A stretch of 64,000 nucleotides of DNA from Promethearchaeota archaeon (GTDB taxonomy: Archaea; Asgardarchaeota; Lokiarchaeia; Sigyniarchaeales; SOKP01), in contig JAHPZA010000010.1 of the NCBI GenBank assembly GCA_019058445.1, forward strand, positions 558,001 to 622,000, given 5' to 3'. Made by a program: the position numbers and the translations under genes. Below, piece by piece: positions 17,906-26,615 of this stretch; positions within the stretch are counted from its first letter, which is position 1, and the number at the start of each line of letters is the position of its first letter. The notes under the pieces are model-generated. The model was not told where the DNA came from and ran no database searches. It was given only the letters and a program-made list of their open reading frames with translations.

Positions 17906-18906
17906 GGGATTGTAATCTGATCCATTCTTTCTTTCGGTTTGATATTAGTTTCAGAGATCTCATGTCCTCCTTCCAATTTATATCTTAAAATTCCCGTCCA
18001 ACCTATCATTGCCCCATTATCTCCGGCAAATTTCAATGGAACTGCAGCAAACTTAGCATTATGTTCATTACTGATATATTCAATCATTTCCTGTAAACGT
18101 TTATTGGCAGCAACCCCTCCCGTTAATAAAACTTCTGTTTTTTCCGTATGTGCTAAAGCACGTTCAGTAACTTCAGTTAACATTGCAAAACACGTTTCTT
18201 GTACTGAATTAGAAACATCATTTAAGCTATATTTGACTCCAAAATCTTTAGATTCAATCAATTTCTTTGCTGCAGTGTAAAGACCGGAAAAAGACAAATC
18301 CATCCCTTTTACTACATAGGGTAAAGAGAGATATTTCGTTGAGGTTAGGGCTAATTTCTCGATCTTAGGGCCTCCTGGATGAGATAACCCCGCATCACGA
18401 GCAAAAGAATCGATCATATTTCCAATTGGTAGATCCAAGGTTTCTCCAAAAATTTGATATCTGCTAGATTCAAAAGCGCTAACAATTGTATTCCCTCCAG
18501 ACACATATAAAGTGAGGGGATCCTCAACATTACACATCAAACGACCAATTTCAATATGGGCAACACAATGATTTACTCCAACAATCGGAATTTTTAATAT
18601 TTGACTAATCATTCGGGCAACTAATGCCCCGATTTTTAGCACAGGTCCTAAACCGGGGCTTTGACTAAAAGCAATTAAATCTATATCCCTAATTGAAAAG
18701 TTCGCCTCTGATAATGCCTTTTCAATTACTTCATAAAAATGATTTACATGTTGCTCTTTTACCTGAACAGGATGCAGACCTCCTTTTTCGGGAACGTATA
18801 TATCATTAACAATACTATAAACCTTCCCCTCAAAATCAACAATCCCAACTCCAAAAGTATGGGCAGTACTTTCTATTCCAAGGCAGATTTTTTTATTGAA
18901 TTTCAT
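17893..18906 (-). CDS. kae1: Kae1, tRNA N6-threonylcarbamoyladenosine synthase catalytic subunit
   Basis: A 337-aa ASKHA-fold enzyme that transfers threonylcarbamoyl to A37 of ANN-decoding tRNAs. GIESTAHTFGVGIV opens the nucleotide fold, HCVAHIEIGR (about residue 108) carries the two metal-binding histidines, and LYVSGGNT, LDLPIGNMIDSFARDAGLSHPGGPKIE and VLLTGGVAANKRL follow in the expected order. Length is normal. It overlaps bud32, and this pair is the conserved KEOPS unit. Confidence 0.97.
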   Translation of the reverse strand: MKFNKKICLGIESTAHTFGVGIVDFEGKVYSIVNDIYVPEKGGLHPVQVKEQHVNHFYEVIEKALSEANFSIRDIDLIAFSQSPGLGPVLKIGALVARMISQILKIPIVGVNHCVAHIEIGRLMCNVEDPLTLYVSGGNTIVSAFESSRYQIFGETLDLPIGNMIDSFARDAGLSHPGGPKIEKLALTSTKYLSLPYVVKGMDLSFSGLYTAAKKLIESKDFGVKYSLNDVSNSVQETCFAMLTEVTERALAHTEKTEVLLTGGVAANKRLQEMIEYISNEHNAKFAAVPLKFAGDNGAMIGWTGILRYKLEGGHEISETNIKPKERMDQITIPWRS

Positions 18907-19016
18907 ATGTTTTCTCAGTTTAGATAAGTAAAGAGGATTTTTATTTTTAGAAGGAGAATGAGATTACTTATAGAGAAATAAAAGAAATATAAATTTACAC
19001 TCGTATTCTTCAGAGC

Positions 19017-19247
19017 CTACATTGATTTAGTGCGCTTTCGGGGTGTTCTCTTTTTAGCACCCCTAGGCCCTGAGGCACCAGCACCTTTCTTTCCCTTTCT
19101 TTTGAATACAGTGTAGCCACATTTTCCACAAGACGATCTATCATAATGGTTTGCAAGAAAATATCCGACACCGCATTTCGGACATGTCCTATGGGTTCTT
19201 ATTAATTTATCTCCCTCAATGGTATAATATTTTGAAGCATCAGTCAT
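19017..19247 (-). CDS. rps27ae: 30S ribosomal protein S27ae
   Basis: 76 aa with a zinc ribbon: CPKCGVGYFLANHYDRSSCGKCG, two C-x-x-C pairs. The N-terminal KYYTIEGDKLIRTHRTCP is typical. The C-terminal tail is basic (KRTPRKRTKSM) and unusually Gly/Ala/Arg-rich compared with the 50-60 aa found in many archaea. No ubiquitin domain is fused, unlike eukaryotic S27a. Starts 29 bp after S24e on the same strand. Confidence 0.95.
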   Translation of the reverse strand: MTDASKYYTIEGDKLIRTHRTCPKCGVGYFLANHYDRSSCGKCGYTVFKRKGKKGAGASGPRGAKKRTPRKRTKSM

Positions 19248-19276
19248 AAAATATCATCAAATATGAATTTATTTTT

Positions 19277-19630
19277 TTATTCATTAAAAAGATGTTTATA
19301 GGCTTCTTTCTTCCTTTTTAAGTTATATATCTCAGTTCGCTTATCTTTAGGTAGATTTCTGACTCTAATGTGGAAGGGCTCAAAAAATTCAAGATCTTTT
19401 TGATTATTATATATATAAACTTTGCCTATATCTTCAGTAGCACCAAAATGGGTCTTGATTTTTTTAATGATGGTAAGATTTTCATCTGAGGTTTTCAACC
19501 CGGCAACTTTCTTTTTAAGATCAAGTCGATTAGGGGTCCCCTTTCCAAAATGATTAATTTTGATTTGTAACTCAAGTCGATCTATCAATGGATTCTTTTT
19601 TTCTTGTAAAATTTCAATATCGAAAGACAT
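19277..19630 (-). CDS. rps24e: 30S ribosomal protein S24e
   Basis: 117 aa. NPLIDRLELQIKINHFGKGTPNRLDLKKKVA (read by LIDRLELQ and TPNRLDL) and IKKIKTHFGATEDIGKVYIYN are the S24e signature regions. It sits between the dephospho-CoA kinase and S27ae genes, matching the conserved archaeal spt4/DUF359/S24e/S27ae order. Confidence 0.95.
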   Translation of the reverse strand: MSFDIEILQEKKNPLIDRLELQIKINHFGKGTPNRLDLKKKVAGLKTSDENLTIIKKIKTHFGATEDIGKVYIYNNQKDLEFFEPFHIRVRNLPKDKRTEIYNLKRKKEAYKHLFNE

Positions 19631-19716
19631 CGTAAACCTATAAAATTTTAATTACACTTATCTAAATTAAAGGAAGATTCAAAATAAAATTTTGCTTTTT
19701 AGATTCATACTTTAGT

Positions 19717-20304
19717 CTACGATTTTTCCATTAACTCAATGTATTTTTTAACGCCCTGTTGTATAGTCTTATTAACTCTTACCATTACTATTCCTTCTGG
19801 AATCGTATGTTTTGAATCTGTTATTGGAGGTTGCCCATAAAACACAAAATTTTTTATGTTTTTCTCAGGTGAAATTTCTAATACAAGGGGAAGAACTAAG
19901 AGATCCTCTTCACCTTCTGTTATTTTAAGCACCGTTCTTTTGTTAGACAACACAATTTTACGTAATAGGGTCCAACTTTCTTTAGGTATGCTCCCTGTCG
20001 GGCTTTGAAACTCAATAATCTCTTCAAAAAAATCCTCATATTCAAGATTAATGCGATTTCTTTGCGTTTTTTCATCTATAATACACAGTTTAATAAAAGG
20101 CTTTAAGAAAGAGTTTGCCAAGAAATCTTGAGTTACGATATCTCCTACTAAATAAACATTGATTAGAGAGCTTTTTCTTACGAGAGCTTTAAAATAGGTT
20201 TCAATTTCTAATATTGTGTCCTCTCTTTTACCGGCAATTAATTTGCCTAGTGGTTGAGAGAATTCATGTCTCTTGTTCTCTGGAAGGCTTAGATTATCAT
20301 CCAT
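19717..20304 (-). CDS. GTP-dependent dephospho-CoA kinase (DUF359 family)
   Basis: About 195 aa. This archaeal family catalyses the last step of coenzyme A synthesis using GTP. Matching motifs are QPLGKLI, VYLVGDIVTQDFL, SPTGSIPKESW, EGEEDLLVLPLVL and FVFYGQPP; the acidic E-G-E-E-D is the known active-site cluster. The ATG at 20304 is preferred over a TTG 9 bp upstream. The neighbourhood of spt4 upstream and S24e downstream is the standard archaeal context, which supports the call. Confidence 0.93.
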   Translation of the reverse strand: MDDNLSLPENKRHEFSQPLGKLIAGKREDTILEIETYFKALVRKSSLINVYLVGDIVTQDFLANSFLKPFIKLCIIDEKTQRNRINLEYEDFFEEIIEFQSPTGSIPKESWTLLRKIVLSNKRTVLKITEGEEDLLVLPLVLEISPEKNIKNFVFYGQPPITDSKHTIPEGIVMVRVNKTIQQGVKKYIELMEKS

Positions 20305-20339
20305 GTTTTCCAATATTAGGATATATCTTTAAAAATAAA

Positions 20340-20531
20340 TTAACGAACTCGTAGTGCATATTTTCCTGGGACTCCAACCTTTAGATATTCTGCAATCTTT
20401 GACATCTGAGGTTTGAGGATAATAACTTCACCGTGGTAATCATCACTTAAAGTATGAGTTTTACACTTGGGGCAGATAGTATCGTTTTTCGTAATAATAT
20501 GGCAGGTTTTACATGCTTTTTCCTTTGTCAC
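20340..20531 (-). CDS. spt4: Transcription elongation factor Spt4 (RpoE2)
   Basis: 63 aa with two C-x-x-C pairs (KACKTCHII and TICPKCKTHTLSDDYHGEVIIL) and the PGKYALRVR end typical of archaeal Spt4, the partner of Spt5/NusG. The GTG start is preceded by GAGGTGA at good spacing, within the 23-bp gap to rpoE1. Confidence 0.95.
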   Translation of the reverse strand: MTKEKACKTCHIITKNDTICPKCKTHTLSDDYHGEVIILKPQMSKIAEYLKVGVPGKYALRVR

Positions 20532-20554
20532 TTAACTCACCTCTGAATTTTAAT

Positions 20555-21154
20555 TTAGCTTTTCTTCTTACTATCCTTTTTTGTGGTATCATCATCTTCA
20601 TCAGCTGATAAATCATCTTCAAGATCTTGTTCAATCCAATCATATTTTCCCAAAAATTTCTGCCTCATTGTCAATCCAAGCTTACCGCTACGACCAGTTC
20701 CTAATGACACAGCTATTACTCTTGCTCTTACAAGATCATTTACCTCGAGAATTTTTCCTGTCTCTTTTCCAATAAACCTATTCCCTACAGCCTCATAGGC
20801 AATATAGTCATCACAAATCTGAGAAACGTGAACCAATCCATCCAGTGGACCAAGACGGATGAATGCGCCGAAATCAACTATTTCCACAATATCACCCTCT
20901 ATCACTTCAGAAATTGACGGTTTGAAAGCAAGAATTGTAAATTCACAATTATGGAATGTATTGGCATTCCCAGGAATGATCACACCAGGTCCAACGTCAA
21001 GAACATCAACCACAGCTATGATAAATCCATATTCCTTAGTGATAATCCCCTCATAATCTTCAGCTAATATTATCCTAGCGCTTACGGTCTTAGGCTGATC
21101 AAATAAGAAAGGCGGGATTTCAATACGTCCTTCGATGGTTATCAGCTTAAACAT
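20555..21154 (-). CDS. rpoE1: DNA-directed RNA polymerase subunit E' (Rpb7 homologue)
   Basis: 199 aa. The N-terminal RNP-like tip (MFKLITIEGRIEIPPFLF, YEGIITKEYGFIIAVVDV) is followed by an S1 domain (about 85-165: GDIVEIVDFGAFIRLGPLDGLVHVSQI) and an acidic/lysine-rich tail (DLSADEDDDTTKKDSKKKS). It forms the RNA polymerase stalk with RpoF. First gene of the run rpoE1-spt4-kinase-S24e-S27ae. Confidence 0.96.
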   Translation of the reverse strand: MFKLITIEGRIEIPPFLFDQPKTVSARIILAEDYEGIITKEYGFIIAVVDVLDVGPGVIIPGNANTFHNCEFTILAFKPSISEVIEGDIVEIVDFGAFIRLGPLDGLVHVSQICDDYIAYEAVGNRFIGKETGKILEVNDLVRARVIAVSLGTGRSGKLGLTMRQKFLGKYDWIEQDLEDDLSADEDDDTTKKDSKKKS

Positions 21155-21309
21155 TTTATATCAGTTCCTTGTTCTGAGCGTTTTACTCAAAATTTACTTA
21201 TTTAATTTAAATCTAATAGAATTTAAAATTTAGATATAGTTGAAAATGCATAATAGAATTAATATTTTGTGGTTTTTCTAATTACTTTAAGTCAAAAAGG
21301 GAGGATAAC

Positions 21310-21678
21310 TTAAATTAATTTTGCTATTTTTTCACAAGTCCTTTTACAATCTAAGAATATCAGACCGAGTCTCACATCCTTTGTAGTTGAAACTGTTAAA
21401 ACTGCATTTTGACCTGCTGATAAAACAAGTAAATACCCATTAGATCCTCTTACATATACTTGTTCAAATTCTCCTTTACTCATCTCGAGTGCAGCCCTTT
21501 CTGCTAAACTTAGAAGCGCAGCAGTCATGGCAGCTATTCTGGTTTCATCAACATCTTGGGGTAATGCTGAAGCAATGGGTAAGCCTTCCACAGATACAAT
21601 TGCGGCAGCTTTTACTTCTGGAATTGCAGCTAATAATTTTTTAAGAATAGTATCTAAAGACTCGGGAGTTGACTCCAT
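21310..21678 (-). CDS. Roadblock/LC7 domain protein
   Basis: A 122-aa single Roadblock domain: ILKKLLAAIPEVKAAAIVSVEGLPIASALP (core AAAIVSVEGLPIAS), MTAALLSLAERAALEMSKGE and YLLVLSAGQNAVLTVST. Roadblock proteins dimerise and act as scaffolds or GAP-like partners of small GTPases (MglB, LAMTOR). The many Ras-like GTPases in this window make such a role plausible, but none is adjacent. Clearly expressed as its own unit on the minus strand. Confidence 0.92.
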   Translation of the reverse strand: MESTPESLDTILKKLLAAIPEVKAAAIVSVEGLPIASALPQDVDETRIAAMTAALLSLAERAALEMSKGEFEQVYVRGSNGYLLVLSAGQNAVLTVSTTKDVRLGLIFLDCKRTCEKIAKLI

Positions 21679-21857
21679 AGTAAGGTCTTACTCACAAATT
21701 AATTTGGGATAGTAAATATATTTTTTTATTGTTTATAATACTTTTAATTTTTTACCTTTTATTTAATTAATTCTAAAATTAATCATATTTAATTTTTTAG
21801 CTTTTTTATTTTAAAGTTTTTATTGATGATTTAACAATAATCATAATCTAATCATAG

Positions 21858-22976
21858 CTACTTTTTATGTTTATTTTTATGGGGTTTCATCATTTCTTCG
21901 CCAGTAGTATCTGGTAAATCTTCTACAGCTTCAATATCAACTTCTGCTTTCTTATATGATATCGAGGGTTTTGATTCATCAAAAGGTGCATTACACACCC
22001 AACAAGCATTTTCTAAGTTTGTTAACGCCTCCACACATTTTTTACAATAGCGTACATCACATTTAGAACAAGTAAATATATTAAACCTAGTTAATTTTCC
22101 TTTACAAACAATGCAAATTCTCTGTTCGCGAAATAGTAATATTTCTTCGGGGCTAATTTCCAATGGCCTAGATTTGGATAACGTCTCAATAAATGAAATT
22201 CGAGCATCCATATCCCTAAGTTTCACTCTTTGTTCTCTTTTAAATTTAATTTCTTCTCTTTCTGATACTTCTTCTTCTTTTAATCCGATATACCATAACC
22301 AAAAACAGATAATTAAGGTAAATCGAATTATAACCAATGCAATGTGCAAAGAAATATACGTTTCTAAAACAAAACAGGTAACATAAGTGAGGTATCCTAT
22401 TGATAGTAATAAGAATTTTCTCCGGATCATTCCAGTTGATTGAATACTTTTGAATAAATATCCAAGACCATTGAAAATTAACAATGAGAAAAGAAAAATA
22501 ATTGATATTAAAAATAGTGGGGTTCCATAATTCACTTGGGTATCGATTACATCTTCACCAGGTTTATCGGGATAAGTAAAAGTAAAAGAACTCATGGGGC
22601 CTAAGAAGAGGAGTATTTCCCATAAAACTCCTAAAACTATAAACACCGAAACGAGATACCATTTTTTTTTGGGGATCAAAAGTTCTGCTCCTACATATAG
22701 TCCAAAGATGGTAGCTGGAGCCGCACTAAAACCACTTAATTTCCCAACTAAAGCATAACGATTATCTAAATTTCTGCCAGTTAGAATAATACTTAAGAAA
22801 TCACAACATGGTCCCAAAATAAGAAGTCCTGCAAAAAATATCGTTAATCCCATGTGTGTTAGGAGCGGAGCTTTCAATTTTCGAGATCTATAAACAATTA
22901 TTAGTCCAAAAGAACAACCAAAAATCGTATATCCTAAAGCACTCATGCCATTTAGCCAACCTGAAAAAGACAACAA
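21858..22976 (-). CDS. Seven-TM membrane protein with a C-terminal RING-like zinc module
   Basis: A 372-aa protein. Residues about 8-230 hold seven hydrophobic segments. After a charged helix (EEEVSEREEIKFKREQRVKLRD) comes an eight-cysteine cluster at about 286-332: CIVCKGKL, then CSKCDVRYCKKC, then CWVC. The C-x-x-C ... C-x-x-C-x4-C-x-x-C ... C-x-x-C order suits a cross-brace RING/B-box-like or double zinc-ribbon fold. A Lys/His-rich tail follows. Asgard archaea have ubiquitin systems with small RING-type E3s, but no ubiquitin, E1 or E2 gene is nearby, so ligase activity is speculative. The membrane half matches no family I recognise. Confidence 0.75.
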   Translation of the reverse strand: MLSFSGWLNGMSALGYTIFGCSFGLIIVYRSRKLKAPLLTHMGLTIFFAGLLILGPCCDFLSIILTGRNLDNRYALVGKLSGFSAAPATIFGLYVGAELLIPKKKWYLVSVFIVLGVLWEILLFLGPMSSFTFTYPDKPGEDVIDTQVNYGTPLFLISIIFLFSLLIFNGLGYLFKSIQSTGMIRRKFLLLSIGYLTYVTCFVLETYISLHIALVIIRFTLIICFWLWYIGLKEEEVSEREEIKFKREQRVKLRDMDARISFIETLSKSRPLEISPEEILLFREQRICIVCKGKLTRFNIFTCSKCDVRYCKKCVEALTNLENACWVCNAPFDESKPSISYKKAEVDIEAVEDLPDTTGEEMMKPHKNKHKK

Positions 22977-23258
22977 TTAAAATTCACGTCTAATTGGATA
23001 AATTTGTAAAATTTCGCCTTAATGAATTATAGTACTAAATATATTTTATAATTATGATCAAGACAATTTTAGTTAATTAATACATAATTCCTACATATAA
23101 ATGTATTTAGTGATCTTTTAAAAGACTTAAATTCTATAACATGTCATTAATACCTAACCAATGAGTAGTTATTTGATAAAATTTAATATTTATCGATATT
23201 TTTCAAAAGAAATAAAATAACTATAGATTCGGTAATAACAATCACATATTTCGAGTTT

Positions 23259-24395
23259 TTGATTTTTTTTTATGATTTGATTTTTACACTTTTTTTCTTT
23301 ATCCTAGCTTTTTGTATGTTTTTTATAGGATTCAAAGGTCATAAGGTCCAAAATCATTATGGTGGTATATCTACAATTATTTGTGGAATCTTACTTATTT
23401 TGATGGGATTATATCATCATTTTTTTGGATTATTTTTATATCCCTACATTGGCTTTACTGTATGGTGGATTGGAATAATACTTAGCCTCAATTTAATTTT
23501 TGGATTCATTGTTAGAGGGGAATTAAAAAAAATGGAGGTTAAAAATCAAAAAGAAGATAATGGAGAAACCCAAGCTACTCGAAAAACATCGTTACAGAAA
23601 TTTATTGTAATGATGACTCAGGAAAATCCCTATCAAGATAATATTTCTCTTAAAATGGAAGCTGTTAGAAAAAGCTTTCATTTATGGGGTATTTTATTTA
23701 TACTCGCTTATTTTGGATTCTTTTTTATACTCCCATTAGCTGATATGACTAATCGAAATGTAATTGATTTTATTAAAGAAACTGAATGGCTCTATAACAT
23801 AATATGGGGAGATATAGATCAATATCCTTATACAAAAAAAGATTTTCAAGCAGTTATTGATATTACTATGTGGGCTTTAGTGAGTGCCTTATTTTTCACT
23901 ATTATTCCAGACATAATTCGAGTGGTATGGGGGCCAGAATATTCATTTTTAAATTTTGTAACAAAGCCAGTTCTAAGAAATAAAGAACATAATTCAATTG
24001 GTCCTCAGATCTTTTTACTTATAGGAGTTTCATTTTCATATATGCTCTATATCATGGGACTCGTCAATGTCTTAGTGGTATTTACCGGAATATTAATTGC
24101 CTGTTTTTCAGATGCATTAGCAGCAATAGCGGGGAGGTTTTATGGAAATCATAAGGTGAAATGTATTGGCGGGGATATCAAATCGGTTGAAGGTTTTATA
24201 GCAGGCACTTTTAGTGCTTTTTTAATTGGCTTGATTTTAGTGGGTCCTATCTATGCTCTATTAGCAGCCCTTATTTTTTTCTTATTGGATTTCTTTCCTA
24301 CTTATATTGCAGATAATATTTTAAATCCTATTATAATAGTGTTGGCCATTCATTTTGGGATTTTATTATTGGGAATTCCTATTGGATGGCACTAA
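23259..24395 (+). CDS. Dolichol kinase / DGK1-like CTP-dependent lipid kinase
   Basis: A 378-aa polytopic protein. Two or three N-terminal TM segments precede a soluble linker, then KMEAVRKSFHLWG, the R-K-x-x-H entry motif of SEC59/DGK1-type kinases. Near the end SDALAAIAGRFYGNHKV and the KSVEGFIAGTFSAF stretch are the CTP-binding signature of this family and of CDP-lipid synthases. The likely substrate is a polyprenol or diradylglycerol lipid. The start is doubtful: the frame has TTG at 23259 but no ATG, and an open frame continues upstream. CapA-like and phosphatase genes follow on the same strand. Confidence 0.8.
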   Translation: MIFFYDLIFTLFFFILAFCMFFIGFKGHKVQNHYGGISTIICGILLILMGLYHHFFGLFLYPYIGFTVWWIGIILSLNLIFGFIVRGELKKMEVKNQKEDNGETQATRKTSLQKFIVMMTQENPYQDNISLKMEAVRKSFHLWGILFILAYFGFFFILPLADMTNRNVIDFIKETEWLYNIIWGDIDQYPYTKKDFQAVIDITMWALVSALFFTIIPDIIRVVWGPEYSFLNFVTKPVLRNKEHNSIGPQIFLLIGVSFSYMLYIMGLVNVLVVFTGILIACFSDALAAIAGRFYGNHKVKCIGGDIKSVEGFIAGTFSAFLIGLILVGPIYALLAALIFFLLDFFPTYIADNILNPIIIVLAIHFGILLLGIPIGWH

Positions 24396-24461
24396 ATCAC
24401 TATTAAAATATAACTTAAGATAATACAAAAAGATATATATTATATCTTCAAAAGTTGTATT

Positions 24462-25589
24462 ATGGCGAATAATAATTCTGATCAATCACCTACAATCCCT
24501 CCAGAACTCTTGTGGATGGAAAATTGGTGGGCAAATGATCACAAGATGCAGAGGTTTCCAATTCCCTATCCCAAAAAGGAAGTATTTCGATGGTTTATTA
24601 ATCATATATTTGGTCCCTCAAAAAGACGTAAAAAAAAATATAGTTTCATACCATATAAATCCACTTTAAATGAAATATCGACAGTCAATTATAGGATTGG
24701 TTTTGTGGGTGATATTATGAAAATGTTTCAATATGACCTTATATTCGACCAACCGGTAATAGATTTTTTTAAACCAGTTGATTTACTTGTAGGAAATTTA
24801 GAAGGAATAATAACATTACAACCAGGATTCATTGCTGCCCAAAGACATAACAAAGAAATAATTCAACAATTAGAAACGGTAAAACCCGCTAATAAATGGC
24901 TTTTATGCTTGAGTAATAATCATAGTGGTGATTTTGGTCTTGCAGATTTTGTATTACATTTAGATCGATTGCGACTTAACGGTTTTAATGTATTTGGACG
25001 AAAAGATAAGCCAAATTATATCCATGAAAATAGATTAAATTTTGTCTCTGGAACGATGTGGACAAATCAGAATGGTTGTAAATATGTTGCTTGTTTTGAA
25101 GAGATAGAAGACCACTATCTTAACAATCCTGGTGTGTTTAACATTTTATATCCACATTGGTATTATGAATATGAGCTATATCCTCGAATAAAAATTAAAA
25201 ATGGAGCAGAAAAGCTCCTTGAAACATGGGATTTAATTTGTGGACACCATCCTCATGTGGTACAGCCCATAACAAAAGTAAAGAAAGCAAATATCAATAA
25301 GTTATTGGCGTATTCGGCTGGTAATTTTGCTGCGGGTCTTGAAGTGAATGCCCATAAATATGGGTTGATAATGAAATGTGAAATTGGACCATTACAATCA
25401 GATTCTTCAAAATTAGCTGTTGGAAAAGTTGAGTGGAAGTTTACTTTTAATGATAATGATATTGATGAAAATAAAGAAAAATATGTAAAGTTCAAAAAAA
25501 ACATGCCTAAACCTGAAGAAGGCCCCGTTATGTTAGTGAAGATTGTAGAGGAAAATGAATTTTTTCCACATATAAATTTTATGGATTAA
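24462..25589 (+). CDS. CapA-family metallophosphoesterase-like protein
   Basis: A 375-aa protein. Motifs run in CapA (poly-gamma-glutamate synthesis accessory) order: GFVGDIM, LLVGNLEG, CLSNNHSGDFGLADF, PHWYYEYELYP, ICGHHPHVVQPI and YSAGNFAAG. These His/Asn/Asp residues bind two metals in the calcineurin-like fold. The usual H-x-G-x-E-Y motif appears as H-W-Y-Y-E-Y. There is no signal peptide or TM segment, unlike bacterial CapA, so it is probably cytoplasmic. Substrate unknown. Confidence 0.88.
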   Translation: MANNNSDQSPTIPPELLWMENWWANDHKMQRFPIPYPKKEVFRWFINHIFGPSKRRKKKYSFIPYKSTLNEISTVNYRIGFVGDIMKMFQYDLIFDQPVIDFFKPVDLLVGNLEGIITLQPGFIAAQRHNKEIIQQLETVKPANKWLLCLSNNHSGDFGLADFVLHLDRLRLNGFNVFGRKDKPNYIHENRLNFVSGTMWTNQNGCKYVACFEEIEDHYLNNPGVFNILYPHWYYEYELYPRIKIKNGAEKLLETWDLICGHHPHVVQPITKVKKANINKLLAYSAGNFAAGLEVNAHKYGLIMKCEIGPLQSDSSKLAVGKVEWKFTFNDNDIDENKEKYVKFKKNMPKPEEGPVMLVKIVEENEFFPHINFMD

Positions 25590-25678
25590 ATCATCCTTTA
25601 TTTTATTTCTTATTTAACATTTTAGCGCATCCTTGAAAACTAAAGCAATAAAAACCATTCTTTATTACTTTATACAAG

Positions 25679-26527
25679 ATGAGAGAATTAATCGATGAAT
25701 TAAAGAATATTAAACTAGCAATTTTTGATTTAGATGGAGTAATTTATCGTGGTCAAAGTTTAATTCCAAATGTTGATTTGATTTTAGAAGAGCTGAGAGA
25801 TTTATCGATTAAAGTAGTATTTAATTCCAACAATTCTACCATTACACGTGAAATGTACGTAGAAAGATTGAAAAACTTCAATATCCCCAGTAAATATTCA
25901 GACTTTTACACGAGTGCTTCTATTACTTCATCAGAAATTACGAAAATAAAAAAGAATGCCAATATTTTCGTGATTGGTGAAATTGGTTTAAGAGAAGAAT
26001 TGAAATCAGAAGGGCACACGATATTGACTAATCCTTCCAACTGTGATGACGTTGATTTTGTAATTGTAGGACTTGATAGAGATTTTAAATATGATAATTT
26101 AGCTATTGCTCAAAGGTGTATTTTAGAGGGAAACGCCCGATTTTATGCGACGAATACAGACCCAACTTTACCTGTTGCAAGAGGCTTCTTACCAGGCGCG
26201 GGAGTCATGGTCAATGCTTTAGAGACTTGCACTTCAAAAAAACCAATTAAAATCTTTGGAAAACCCCACCCTCATGGTATAAACATGATATTAAATGATT
26301 TAAACATTCCCGCTAAGCAAGCATGTATTTTTGGTGATAGATTAAACACCGACATTTTGGCTGGTAATCGTGCGGGAATATTTACTGTTGCGGTTTTAAC
26401 TGGAGTCACTTCAAAAGAGTATATTGAAGAGTCAAAGAAAAAAGCTAATAATTTGGATTGCAATGATAATGATTTAATACCAGACTTAGTCCTTAATTCC
26501 CTAGATGAAATTTTCAAAGAAAATTGA
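25679..26527 (+). CDS. HAD-superfamily IIA phosphatase (NagD/4-nitrophenylphosphatase-like)
   Basis: A 282-aa HAD hydrolase with a C2 cap. Motif I FDLDGVIYRG carries the nucleophile and acid aspartates, motif II is FNSNNST, motif III the Lys in FGKPHPHG, and motif IV GDRLNTDILAGNRAG. Archaeal relatives dephosphorylate glycerol phosphates, phosphoglycolate or nucleotides. The exact substrate cannot be given. Confidence 0.92.
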   Translation: MRELIDELKNIKLAIFDLDGVIYRGQSLIPNVDLILEELRDLSIKVVFNSNNSTITREMYVERLKNFNIPSKYSDFYTSASITSSEITKIKKNANIFVIGEIGLREELKSEGHTILTNPSNCDDVDFVIVGLDRDFKYDNLAIAQRCILEGNARFYATNTDPTLPVARGFLPGAGVMVNALETCTSKKPIKIFGKPHPHGINMILNDLNIPAKQACIFGDRLNTDILAGNRAGIFTVAVLTGVTSKEYIEESKKKANNLDCNDNDLIPDLVLNSLDEIFKEN

Positions 26528-26615
26528 TAAAGGAAATTTCGGGGATAATCTTATCTTATTCTATTATTCTTACTATAAATTACGACATACTTAGATATTT
26601 TAACCTTGCTGTTAA

